Source of the DNA: a virus
Virus record (IMG/VR): IMGVR_UViG_3300023174_000590
Span: 1-25,755 of that record
Strand: one strand, 5' to 3'
Length of the DNA stretch: 25,755 bases
Within the stretch, counting starts at the first letter, position 1. Each line of letters begins with the position of its first letter. The notes beneath the pieces are model-generated. The model worked only from the letters and a program-made list of their open reading frames with translations, was not told where the DNA came from and searched no databases. Made by a program: the position numbers and the translations under genes. Positions 1 to 7,337 of the stretch are shown in pieces.

Positions 1-1320
1 CAAGCGCAGAGCAGGTCGCAACTCAATCCAGACGGCTCTCCAGCTACCACGGAACAGGGCGCAACAACGGATGGCTCGCCTACTCCTACTGGTCAAGAGG
101 CTCTCATCGACTACTCCCTCAATGGGGCGCAGATTTCCTCTCTTATTCAAATCATCAATGCAGTTGCCGCTGGTGCAATTACTCAAGAGGGAGCGAATGC
201 AATCATCCGTGGAGCATTCCCCAATATTCCAGATTCAGTTATTCAAAGCATTGTAGGTGGAATTAATGTCGGAACCCTTGCCCCCACAGGTAAAGTTTCT
301 GTTGCAGAGGCGGCACAAGCACCAGCAGAACAAACCAAACCAGAAAAACTTGGCTCAAATGATGTTCCTCCGATTGGAGAGCAAGACACAGAAACAGGCA
401 AATACGAATCTGGCGGTGATGGGGATATTGATGTGGGTGAAGTGCGTGAACCAACCGAAAAAGGCGCAGTTGAAAACCTTCCTACTGGTAGCACAAAAGA
501 GGGCAAACTAACCCCTAAAGTTCCAAGTATTTTAAGTTCCTTAGACAGGCAAAGCGTTGAACTATTGGTTAAAGGAATGCTTAATGCTTGCGAGCTTGGA
601 AAGTATTCAGACATTGATTTTACCCCACCACAGGGCGTAAAGGAAGCGGCCAAGAGAGGGTTAGAAGTAAGAGCAACTAAGCCAGCTAGTCAGCGCGGAG
701 GCACGCCAGTTGGGATTGCTAGGGCTAGGGATTTGTCTGGGGGCAAGGAAATTTCTCCCGACACGGCAAGGCGCATGAAGGCTTTCTTTGATCGGCATGA
801 AGTGGACAAGGAAGGATCGACTTGGAGCGAGAAAGGCAAGGGGTGGCAAGCATGGCAACTCTGGGGCGGTGACGCTGGATATGCTTGGGCAAAGAAGCTG
901 GTCAAACAAATGAATAGCCGAGACGAACAGCTTGAAGAACCCGCCGCTTGCCCCATCGCCACGCAAGACATCAAGACCAATTTAGAAAACAGGCAGAACG
1001 CCGTGGACGATGCAAACTATGGCCCCGCCAATCCCAACGAGCCAAATGAGGATTACTGGAAGGCGAAAGCTGGTGAATTTCAAGGCGATGTAGCCACGGC
1101 CAAGAAGATGCTTTGCGGTAATTGTGCCGCCTTTAATCAAACCAAGAAGCTACTAGGTTGCATAAGCAGGGGAATTGGAGAGGATGCTGGTGAGGTGGAA
1201 ATGGGCGGGAATCTTGGGTATTGCGAAATTTTTGACTTTAAATGTGCGGCCAAACGGACTTGCGATGCTTGGATTGTTGGTGGGCCGATTACTGACAAGA
1301 AGATTGACAAGAAAGTATAA
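1..1320 (+). CDS. C-terminal part of a probable portal protein fused to a Cys-rich domain (5' end outside window)
   Basis: The reading frame is open from base 1 to the TAA at 1318-1320, so the start lies upstream. Three parts are visible. First is a Gln/Ala/Thr-rich stretch and a helical segment (bases about 100-260) of the kind seen at the C-termini of phage portal proteins. Second is a segment (about 600-910) with the sequence features PPQGV, RARDLSGG, RHEVDKEG and LWGGDAGYAWAKKL; I have seen this arrangement in phage head proteins next to prohead proteases. Third is a Cys-rich end (about 1100-1290) with CGNC followed by four more cysteines, which could bind a metal or an Fe-S cluster. The position directly before protease and capsid genes supports portal. 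The portal core itself is not in the window, so a separate minor head protein remains possible. Confidence 0.5.
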   Translation, partial: QAQSRSQLNPDGSPATTEQGATTDGSPTPTGQEALIDYSLNGAQISSLIQIINAVAAGAITQEGANAIIRGAFPNIPDSVIQSIVGGINVGTLAPTGKVSVAEAAQAPAEQTKPEKLGSNDVPPIGEQDTETGKYESGGDGDIDVGEVREPTEKGAVENLPTGSTKEGKLTPKVPSILSSLDRQSVELLVKGMLNACELGKYSDIDFTPPQGVKEAAKRGLEVRATKPASQRGGTPVGIARARDLSGGKEISPDTARRMKAFFDRHEVDKEGSTWSEKGKGWQAWQLWGGDAGYAWAKKLVKQMNSRDEQLEEPAACPIATQDIKTNLENRQNAVDDANYGPANPNEPNEDYWKAKAGEFQGDVATAKKMLCGNCAAFNQTKKLLGCISRGIGEDAGEVEMGGNLGYCEIFDFKCAAKRTCDAWIVGGPITDKKIDKKV

Positions 1321-1324
1321 CCTT

Positions 1325-1705
1325 ATGGAAAGCGCCAACGGCGAGACAATCCTGACCAATCTTCTGACCTATCAGAATCAGCTTCGCATATTCCATTGGC
1401 AGACAAAAAGTTATAGTCAGCATAAGAGCTTTGGGAAAGCGTATGAGATGCTCGATGAAAAGATCGACAATTTCCTAGAGACATTCTTCGGAAAGTATGG
1501 GCGCATCCTTTCGGCCTCTGTATTTGGCATTGAGCTAGACAACTTCTCGCCAGATTCTTTTGGGGAATATAACGATGAGTTCATCGCTTTCTTGTCGGAC
1601 GAGCTTCCCGGCTATCTTTCCGAAGGCGACACCGACTTGCTTAATATCCGAGACGACATTCTTGGCGCAGTTAATCGCCTCAAGTATCTCCTAACCCTAG
1701 CCTAA
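1325..1705 (+). CDS. Small ferritin-like/DUF5856-type phage protein
   Basis: A 126-residue protein starting at ATG 1325, five bases after the previous stop. An in-frame upstream extension would run inside the portal-like gene and is not needed. Near the N-terminus it has the helical pattern QLRIFHWQTKSYSQHK followed by an acidic helix (EMLDEKIDNFLETFFGKYG). This resembles the phage family DUF5856, whose first helix recalls the HW-containing helix of Dps/ferritin-like proteins. Nothing here shows a complete di-iron site. It lies between the portal-like gene and the prohead protease, so it is probably made late with the head genes. Its function is unknown; a virion-associated or host-interaction role is a guess. 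Confidence 0.55.
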   Translation: MESANGETILTNLLTYQNQLRIFHWQTKSYSQHKSFGKAYEMLDEKIDNFLETFFGKYGRILSASVFGIELDNFSPDSFGEYNDEFIAFLSDELPGYLSEGDTDLLNIRDDILGAVNRLKYLLTLA

Positions 1706-1706
1706 T

Positions 1707-2906
1707 ATGCCCCTCCCTAGCCCAGAGAAAAAAGACAAGATCAAGGATTTTGTTAGTCGCTTCATGGGCAACGAAACAGCTATCAAGGATTTTAAGGATG
1801 TGAAACAAAGGGCGGCGGTTGCCTATCAGACCTATCGGGACTGGAAAAAGAAGCAGAGGCGCAACAAATCCCTAGAGGATGCCAGCATCATCCCAGATGT
1901 ATATATCTTGAGCCAAGGCGAGGCTAAAGGACACGATCTTTATATTGATAAGACCAGCCTTGAACAAGCCTATCAGTTAATGAAAGCCGCCCCGAATGGA
2001 ATTAAATGTAAGCTCAATCATGGATCGGGACTGGACGCAGTAGTAGGTTATGCTCGCAATCCCCGCATCGAGGGGGACAAACTTAAAGCCGATCTTCACT
2101 TGCTGAAAAGCTCGCCCCATTATGGCTTAATCAAAGAGATGGCAGACGAAGCTCCAGATCAGTTCGGGGTTTCCTTGGCTTTTATGAACGAATCTGAAAC
2201 CATTGGAGGCAAGGACTACATTCGTCCCCAGAGCATCGCTTCCGCTGATTTAGTTAGTTCCCCGGCATCCAACGAAAGATTTAGGGATTTTGCAACCACA
2301 GAAAGCGAAATGCTTGTCTTTGCGGTAGGCACAAAATTAAGGTGCTGGGAAGGCTACAGGCCAGCCAAGGGTGTCGAGGCTTATGCCCCCGGCTCTTGCG
2401 TGAAGGCCGAGGCTAAAGAAAATTTGGGCTACAATGCGGGAGGCCAGAGCGTCCCCGCTGATATTAAACAAGCAGTTGTTGAGTCCGACCCAAAACTTGA
2501 CAATAAAGGAAAATCTAACATGGACGAATATAAAACTCAGATGGAAGGCTTGATGAAGCGTCTGGAAGCTCTCGAAGCCATCGTAACCCCGAAAACTGAA
2601 AACAAGGATGTCGTTGCCGAGGGCGCAAAGGCCGAGGGTGAAACCCCTGCCGTTGAGACCAAGGAGGACACCAATATGAGTGAGCTTGTGAAAAAAGCCC
2701 TCGTTGAATTTGGCATTAAGCCCATCCCCGCCAGCCCCGCTGTAGAGGAAAAGGTCGAAGCCAAAGTCGAACCCAAAACTTTTGAAGCTCTTGTAGCGGC
2801 TCATGCCGATTACGGAACATCAAAGCTCTCGGCTATGAAGGCCGTGATGCTCTCCAACCCCAACGAATATGCCGAAGCTCTTAGCCGTGGCATTAGCAAA
2901 ATCTAA
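1707..2906 (+). CDS. Prohead protease with C-terminal scaffold-like region
   Basis: A 399-residue protein whose ATG follows the previous stop by one base. Residues about 50-200 form a protease-like domain. H105 in LNHGSG and S156 in FGVSLAF are the candidate catalytic pair, and the following SADLVSSPASN is typical of phage prohead proteases that cut the scaffold and capsid N-termini during maturation. A short CWEGYRP...PGSC insert (about residues 213-233) is a recurrent phage head motif. From about residue 272 on, the protein is acidic and Glu/Lys/Ala-rich with a coiled-coil-like start (MEGLMKRLEALEAI), as expected for a scaffold. This matches the lambda C/Nu3 design of a protease fused to a scaffold, and two internal in-frame ATGs have good Shine-Dalgarno sites (entered separately). 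The capsid gene follows one gene later. Confidence 0.75.
   Translation: MPLPSPEKKDKIKDFVSRFMGNETAIKDFKDVKQRAAVAYQTYRDWKKKQRRNKSLEDASIIPDVYILSQGEAKGHDLYIDKTSLEQAYQLMKAAPNGIKCKLNHGSGLDAVVGYARNPRIEGDKLKADLHLLKSSPHYGLIKEMADEAPDQFGVSLAFMNESETIGGKDYIRPQSIASADLVSSPASNERFRDFATTESEMLVFAVGTKLRCWEGYRPAKGVEAYAPGSCVKAEAKENLGYNAGGQSVPADIKQAVVESDPKLDNKGKSNMDEYKTQMEGLMKRLEALEAIVTPKTENKDVVAEGAKAEGETPAVETKEDTNMSELVKKALVEFGIKPIPASPAVEEKVEAKVEPKTFEALVAAHADYGTSKLSAMKAVMLSNPNEYAEALSRGISKI
2520..2906 (+). CDS. Candidate nested scaffold protein, in frame inside the protease gene
   Basis: An internal ATG at 2520, codon 272 of the protease gene, is preceded by AAAGGA at 2505-2510 with nine bases of spacing. It begins exactly where the protease domain ends and the coiled-coil, acidic scaffold-like segment starts. 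Independent translation would give 128 residues of scaffold, as with lambda Nu3 inside C. The leader (CTTGACAATAAAGGAAAAT) also resembles those of stand-alone genes in this window, for example at 12418. This is inference from the start signals and architecture; it could equally be only the C-terminal part of the fused protein. Confidence 0.42.
   Translation: MDEYKTQMEGLMKRLEALEAIVTPKTENKDVVAEGAKAEGETPAVETKEDTNMSELVKKALVEFGIKPIPASPAVEEKVEAKVEPKTFEALVAAHADYGTSKLSAMKAVMLSNPNEYAEALSRGISKI
2661..2678 (+). promoter_or_regulatory. Strong internal Shine-Dalgarno before an in-frame ATG
   Basis: AAGGAGG at 2661-2667 stands eight bases before ATG 2676, which is in frame with the protease gene (codon 324). 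It is one of the best ribosome-binding sequences in the window, yet it lies inside a coding region. Use would give a 76-residue C-terminal fragment ending at 2906. It could make a second, shorter scaffold form. Confidence 0.4.
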
Positions 2907-2922
2907 CAAAGGACAATAAAAA

Positions 2923-3285
2923 ATGAGTTCACAAATTGACGGACATTTTCGTACCTTCGGTTTCTCCACGGCTATCTCGGCCTACCGCTTGGTAATCCCC
3001 TCCACCACCACGGCTGGAAACGCTGATGTGGCGGTTACTGGCACGCCTCGCGCCATTGGCGTAGTGCAACAGGATGTTGCCGCTGGTGACGCTGGCACGG
3101 TTAAGCTGTTCCACCCCACCTTCTTCGCCACGGTTTCTGGAACCTGCGCGGTTGGTGATGTGGTTAAATTCGACAACGGCGGTCAGGTGACCACACTGGC
3201 GGCGAACATCGGCACGGCTGGCATCGCTCTGGAAGCGGCCACGGCAACTTCGGCGGTTATTGAAATCGCTGTTCCGTTGTACTAA
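2923..3285 (+). CDS. Putative capsid decoration / DUF2190-like head protein
   Basis: A 120-residue Ala/Thr/Val/Gly-rich protein of predicted beta structure. It starts at ATG 2923 after AAAGGA (2907-2912). It sits between the protease-scaffold gene and the major capsid gene, where lambda gpD-like and DUF2190-like cement proteins are coded. The middle motif PRAIGVVQQDVAAGDAG and the later TAGIALEAAT fit the DUF2190 pattern of a small beta barrel with an AIGVA-type strand. It would trimerise on the outer capsid surface after expansion. The assignment rests on position plus pattern. Confidence 0.6.
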   Translation: MSSQIDGHFRTFGFSTAISAYRLVIPSTTTAGNADVAVTGTPRAIGVVQQDVAAGDAGTVKLFHPTFFATVSGTCAVGDVVKFDNGGQVTTLAANIGTAGIALEAATATSAVIEIAVPLY

Positions 3286-3321
3286 ACAATCGTAACAACA
3301 ACCAAGAAAGAATAAAATAAT

Positions 3322-4284
3322 ATGGCATTTGTAAGTGGCGGAACAACGATTCGGGCGGACATCAACCAAGCGTTGATCGAAGGCCCAAGTGATGTCGGAT
3401 TGATCGGTGCGGAAGCTCTCCCCCTGCTCAACGTCCCGGCTAAAAGCGGAATTTATCTAAAAGCGACTCTCGCTGGTGCTGATCTGCGTAATGCAGACGC
3501 TCTCAAGCGTGATATTGCTTCCGAATATGCGGCGATCACTCGCTCATACAATTCGGCAACCTACGCAACTCAGGAATACGGATTGACTGAATATCTGGAC
3601 GACTCCTTCAAGTCGGACATGAACAGGTTCTTCAGCATCGAGGCTTCCTCGGCGAAGTTCCTGCTCCGTCAGTTGAAACTCTCCCACGAGAAGCGGGTTT
3701 CCGATCTTCTCTGGGCGAGCACGACTCCGTTTGCTACTGCCGATCAAACTCGCGCAGTTGCCTACACCGAAGCTCTCTTGACCACCATCAACGCCCCTGC
3801 GGACGTTGCGGCGGCCAAACTCGCTCTTAATAAGTTAGGGTATAGTCCGAACGCCGTGCTCATGAGTGCTAACGTGTTCGAGCGTATCCGCCGCTCCACC
3901 CTCCTCCAGAATATGTTCTTCGGAGTTATCTCCGATGTCGGCCCTCGCTTGCTCGATGAGAAGCAAGTTGCCGCTGGTCTGGGTGTGGAGAAGGTTCTGA
4001 TTGGTCGCGCGGCTCGTAACGCCTCAAACAAGAACATCGCCTACAGCGGCTCGTTCATCATCCCAGATTCGCAAATTATTGTTGCGGATTTGCAAGGTGG
4101 CGAGTTCACCGCTGGCGGAATTGGTCGCACCCTCGTGTGGGCTGATGACGCTCCCGGTGGCTTTATCTCGGAAACCTTCCGTGATGATTCCCGCCGCTCC
4201 AACGTCCTCCGTGTTCGCATGAACACCGCAGAAGTTGTGATTGATGCGAATGCTGGTGTGCGTATCACCACGAACTACGTCTAA
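3322..4284 (+). CDS. Major capsid protein (HK97-fold candidate)
   Basis: A 320-residue protein coded right after the protease and decoration genes, with a G+C-rich, highly regular codon choice expected of an abundant protein. The N-terminal part (DINQALIEGPSDVGLIGAEA) looks like a helical arm. The middle holds a long helix with LRQLKLSHEKRVSDLLW, resembling the spine helix of HK97-fold capsids. Residues after about 260 give beta strands ending in TAEVVIDANAGVRI, as at the end of many phage capsid proteins. The start at 3322 lies nine bases behind an A-rich leader (AACCAAGAAAGAA) seen before two other genes here. A strong terminator follows the stop by about 30 bases. Confidence 0.8.
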   Translation: MAFVSGGTTIRADINQALIEGPSDVGLIGAEALPLLNVPAKSGIYLKATLAGADLRNADALKRDIASEYAAITRSYNSATYATQEYGLTEYLDDSFKSDMNRFFSIEASSAKFLLRQLKLSHEKRVSDLLWASTTPFATADQTRAVAYTEALLTTINAPADVAAAKLALNKLGYSPNAVLMSANVFERIRRSTLLQNMFFGVISDVGPRLLDEKQVAAGLGVEKVLIGRAARNASNKNIAYSGSFIIPDSQIIVADLQGGEFTAGGIGRTLVWADDAPGGFISETFRDDSRRSNVLRVRMNTAEVVIDANAGVRITTNYV

Positions 4285-4315
4285 AGTCTCGGTTCTGGTT
4301 CTGGTTCCTCTGAAG

Positions 4316-4356
4316 AAGGGGGAGTGAGTGAATAACTTGCTCCCCCTTTTTCTTTC
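4316..4356 (+). terminator. Rho-independent terminator after the capsid gene
   Basis: AAGGGGGAG (4316-4324) pairs perfectly with CTCCCCCTT (4340-4348), with a 15-base loop, and a T-rich run follows to 4356. This is the strongest terminator in the window. It would end or attenuate the head transcript before the glycosyltransferase cassette. A threefold GGTTCT repeat precedes it (4291-4308). Confidence 0.85.
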
Positions 4357-4401
4357 TATTGACATCCAAAAGTAACTAGAAATCCTATCTGAAATCCTTG
4401 C

Positions 4402-6060
4402 GTGAAACACGATTTATCCATATATCTAATCGCTGGTAATGAAGAAGCCTACATTGAGCGTTGCCTTAAATCGTTTGCCCCAGCCGCAAAAGAAATGGTT
4501 GTTTGTATTGCTAGGGGGTCAGCTAGTCCCGACAAAACCGAAGAGATTGCATTGGCTCTCGGTGCTCGAATCGTTCACTATCAGAATAAAAAATCTGATT
4601 GGCCTTTTATAGACGACTTCGCAGGGGCAAGGAATTTAGCCTTAAACGCCTGTTCCTGTGAGTTTCAAGCGTGGGTAGATGCTGATGATGTTATGGCCGA
4701 GGATGGGGTGGCTACGATTGAATATGCCATCGATCAGCTAATAGAAAGGGACGGACATTTAGTGGCTCTAAAGTATTGGGTGGAGAACGCCTCTTTATGC
4801 CCATTGAGGGAAGAAGTTTCTAGGAAGGGAACTTGTGAATGGAAAAGCCGAGTGCATGAAATCTTAATGGCTTTTGATGAAAAGAAGATGTTTGGGCTTG
4901 ATAAGATTTGGCGCATTCACAAGCCACACGGTTACAAAAAGGCAAGCGCAGATAGAAATTTTAAGATACTAGAAGACGAACTAAAAGAAGCTCCTAAATC
5001 CCTTTACTATACCCAGCAAGAGTTTTTCTTGTCTGGGCAACACACTAAGGCAATTGAATACGGAAAGAAGGCTTTGGCATTCCCTGACCTAGATGAAACT
5101 CTAAAATACGATGTTCTTTTGAACCTTGGGCGATGCCATCCAGAGGAATCTGAAAGGCTTAAATACTTGGGCGAGGCCATCACTTGCCAACCAGAGAGAC
5201 GAGAAGCCCACTATTATGCCGCCTTGCTCTACGCCTCGAAGGGTCAATGGGTAAAGGCTTGGGGATCGGCTCGCTCTGCAATCTCGCTTCCACGGCCATC
5301 CACTCACTACTGGAATCTTCAAGAGCCTGTCTATCGATGGCAGACTTTGGACATTTATCGGACGGCCTCAATATGCGTAGGCAACACCGCTGAAATCGAA
5401 AACGCAAACAAGGCATGGACTAACCCACCCAAAATTACGCTAGTTCATGCAACTAGGGGCAGGGCTAATGTGGCCTATCAGCGGAGGTTCCAATGGCTTT
5501 CCTTGGCCGCAGAGCCATTGGCAATCGAATGGCTTTTTATGGTAGACCACGATGACCCAGAAAACTATGTGCCTCACGGCGCAATCCGTTGCAACCCCGG
5601 AGGCATTATTAACGCATGGAACGAAGGGGCAAAGAGGGCTAGAGGCGAGGTGATTATTCAAATGAGCGATGATTGGAGCCCTCCCCGCAACTGGGATGCC
5701 CTAATTTTGAGCGCAATAGGGGATACAAGGGCCGAGAAAGTGCTGGCAGTATCAGATGGGCACAGGCAGGACAAACTCCTTTGTATGGCGATCCTGACGC
5801 AATCTAGGCTCAAAAAGCAGGGTTATATGTTTCACCCAAGCTACCAAGAGTCGGACGGCATCTATTCAGACAACGAATTTACCCAGAGAGCCTATGACGA
5901 TGGCGTGGTGATTGAAGCGAAAAACATTGTTCTAACTCACGAGCATCCATTTTTCGGGCATGGAGAAATGGATGAACAATTAAAATATCACAACAAACCA
6001 GAGCATTATGAGAAAGGAAAGGCGATCTATGAAAAACGCAAAGCAGATAATTGGGTGTAG
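4402..6060 (+). CDS. Two-domain glycosyltransferase (GT2-like) with a central TPR-like region
   Basis: A 552-residue protein starting at GTG 4402; there is no Shine-Dalgarno, but GAAATCCT stands three bases upstream. Residues 1 to about 190 form a GT-A/GT2 domain with an N-terminal LSIYLIAGNEEAYIERCL strand-helix and the metal-binding D93-A-D95-D96. Residues about 190-300 look like helical repeats of TPR type (QTHKAIEYGKKAL-like helices and REAHYYAALLYASKGQW). Residues about 345-552 form a second GT-A-like domain with D382-H-D384-D385 and a second acidic pair D423-D424 before WSPPRNWD. It probably transfers sugars to a protein or glycan acceptor in the host cytoplasm. Donor and acceptor cannot be read from sequence. 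It heads the cassette right after the capsid terminator. Confidence 0.75.
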   Translation: MKHDLSIYLIAGNEEAYIERCLKSFAPAAKEMVVCIARGSASPDKTEEIALALGARIVHYQNKKSDWPFIDDFAGARNLALNACSCEFQAWVDADDVMAEDGVATIEYAIDQLIERDGHLVALKYWVENASLCPLREEVSRKGTCEWKSRVHEILMAFDEKKMFGLDKIWRIHKPHGYKKASADRNFKILEDELKEAPKSLYYTQQEFFLSGQHTKAIEYGKKALAFPDLDETLKYDVLLNLGRCHPEESERLKYLGEAITCQPERREAHYYAALLYASKGQWVKAWGSARSAISLPRPSTHYWNLQEPVYRWQTLDIYRTASICVGNTAEIENANKAWTNPPKITLVHATRGRANVAYQRRFQWLSLAAEPLAIEWLFMVDHDDPENYVPHGAIRCNPGGIINAWNEGAKRARGEVIIQMSDDWSPPRNWDALILSAIGDTRAEKVLAVSDGHRQDKLLCMAILTQSRLKKQGYMFHPSYQESDGIYSDNEFTQRAYDDGVVIEAKNIVLTHEHPFFGHGEMDEQLKYHNKPEHYEKGKAIYEKRKADNWV

Positions 6061-6283
6061 AAAAACCAAAAAGGGGGAGGATACCAAGGAGCTTGGTATA
6101 ATTAAATTTGGGAAGTCTCGCCCCGACCCCACCAAGTATGTGAAGGTTGATATTACCTATGACGAAAAAGCAGAGAAAGATTTGTATGAGTGTGGGATGA
6201 TTGCATTAAAGCACGACAAAGAGGCCGTGATTGAATATGTGATTTGCAAGGCTTTAAAGGAAATGGCGAAATGCAAAAAGTAA
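6029..6283 (+). CDS. Small hypothetical protein
   Basis: An 84-residue basic protein. ATG 6029 is chosen over the in-frame ATG 6008 because AAAGGAAAGG (6013-6022) stands six bases before it. It overlaps the end of the glycosyltransferase gene by 32 bases. An N-terminal Lys-rich part is followed by beta (KYVKVDITYD) and two helices (EKDLYECGMIALK and AVIEYVICKALKEM). This could be a small beta-helix-helix fold of ribbon-helix-helix type, but I do not recognise it. Its function in the sugar cassette is unknown. Confidence 0.6.
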   Translation: MKNAKQIIGCRKTKKGEDTKELGIIKFGKSRPDPTKYVKVDITYDEKAEKDLYECGMIALKHDKEAVIEYVICKALKEMAKCKK

Positions 6284-6792
6284 TTAAGAGCGAAAACCCG
6301 GAAGATCATTGGAAACATCTAAGATGTTTTAATGACAGGGTGCTAGATTTGGGATGTGCATATAATGACATTGATGCGGAAAACACAAGACAAAACAAGC
6401 TGGGGACTCCTCACTTTATCATTAACCAATGTCCCTCTTTTTATGTTGGGGTTGATTCATATTTGCCAGACATAGAGGAATTAAAAACAGAGTTTTCCGC
6501 AAAATCAAAACAAGTAGAATTTTATTGTGATGTTATAGATTCAACGGAAAAACTAATTCACTACACAAAAAAAGCAGAACCCACAATTATTAAATGCGAT
6601 ATTGAGGGGGCAGAAACATTCTTTTTTGGCATTAAGTCAATGCCAAGTGTTCTACAAATTGCGGTTGAGCTACACAGCTTAGCAATCGAAAAGGCTTTTA
6701 CTGAATGGGCGGAAGCACAAAACTTCAAATCATTTTCAAGGGAGGTTTTGGAACAACATCGTCATATTTCGGTAATGTATTTTTCTCGATGA
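6271..6792 (+). CDS. FkbM-like SAM-dependent methyltransferase
   Basis: A 173-residue protein. ATG 6271 is preceded by AAAGGA at 6256-6261 with nine bases of spacing. An upstream in-frame ATG at 6244 would add nine residues but lacks this signal. The SAM-binding motif is VLDLGCAY (D26, G28). The hallmark KCDIEGAE lies at residues 108-115, and an AVELHS strand follows, all in the FkbM order. FkbM proteins O-methylate sugars or polyketides, so here it may cap a glycan made by its neighbours. The gene is strikingly A+T-rich compared with the head genes, pointing to a separate origin. Confidence 0.72.
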   Translation: MQKVIKSENPEDHWKHLRCFNDRVLDLGCAYNDIDAENTRQNKLGTPHFIINQCPSFYVGVDSYLPDIEELKTEFSAKSKQVEFYCDVIDSTEKLIHYTKKAEPTIIKCDIEGAETFFFGIKSMPSVLQIAVELHSLAIEKAFTEWAEAQNFKSFSREVLEQHRHISVMYFSR

Positions 6793-7337
6793 ATATTATC
6801 ACCGCAATTCAAGATTCAGATAATCCTAGAATAATGCTGGCCCAACGCTTGTGTCTTTCCTCTCTGTCCAGATTTGCGTTAAATATTATAACAATACCCG
6901 GACAACCAAGACCGTTGTTTAATAAAATGCTAGAACAAGCAAGCAGATATGGTGAATGGTTTGGATGGGTAAATTCGGATTGTCAGTTGTTAATGCCGCC
7001 ATCTGAAATTATTTCTAATAATTATGATGTTGTTGGTTTAAGAAGAATGGAAATTGGAAACGGGGAAAAGTGCGGTGGGGTGGATGGTTATTTTATTAAA
7101 AAATTATTTTGGGAAACATTATCAAAAGATGCGCCAGATATGTATGTTGGTGGAACTCATATTGATTGGTGGATAACAAGAGCAACTCAAAAATTTGGAA
7201 AATATGCCGAAGGTTTTTATCTTTCGCACATTCCCCACGCAAGAACACAGGCTAGTTGCGGAACGGATTATCATGGGCAATGGAACCTAAATAAATACAA
7301 TGAATGGGCAGACCGCAACGGAGTTTCAAAATGCTAA
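6789..7337 (+). CDS. Putative glycosyltransferase-like protein
   Basis: A 182-residue protein. ATG 6789 overlaps the previous stop (ATGA), which favours this start over longer in-frame versions. The N-terminal MNIITAIQDSDNPRIMLAQ and the central GWVNSDCQLL suggest a GT-A-like Rossmann core with an NSD in place of the usual DxD. The later GVDGYFIKKLFWE and HIDWWITRA are common in phage or capsule transferases of this type. It is A+T-rich like its upstream neighbour. The acceptor is unknown, and a catalytically inactive member is possible because the metal motif is not canonical. Confidence 0.5.
   Translation: MNIITAIQDSDNPRIMLAQRLCLSSLSRFALNIITIPGQPRPLFNKMLEQASRYGEWFGWVNSDCQLLMPPSEIISNNYDVVGLRRMEIGNGEKCGGVDGYFIKKLFWETLSKDAPDMYVGGTHIDWWITRATQKFGKYAEGFYLSHIPHARTQASCGTDYHGQWNLNKYNEWADRNGVSKC

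Noticed and set aside
243-653. 136-residue frame on the - strand
   Set aside because: It lies fully opposite the portal-like gene, has the Ser/Pro/Thr-rich look of an antisense shadow, and no separate start signal.
4359-4391. Sigma-70 promoter after the capsid terminator
   Set aside because: TTGACA is perfect but no acceptable -10 lies at 16-18 bases. A promoter here is plausible by position only.
4024-4410. 128-residue frame on the - strand across the capsid end and the terminator
   Set aside because: It reads through the capsid coding region in antisense and over the terminator; no ribosome-binding site or family pattern.
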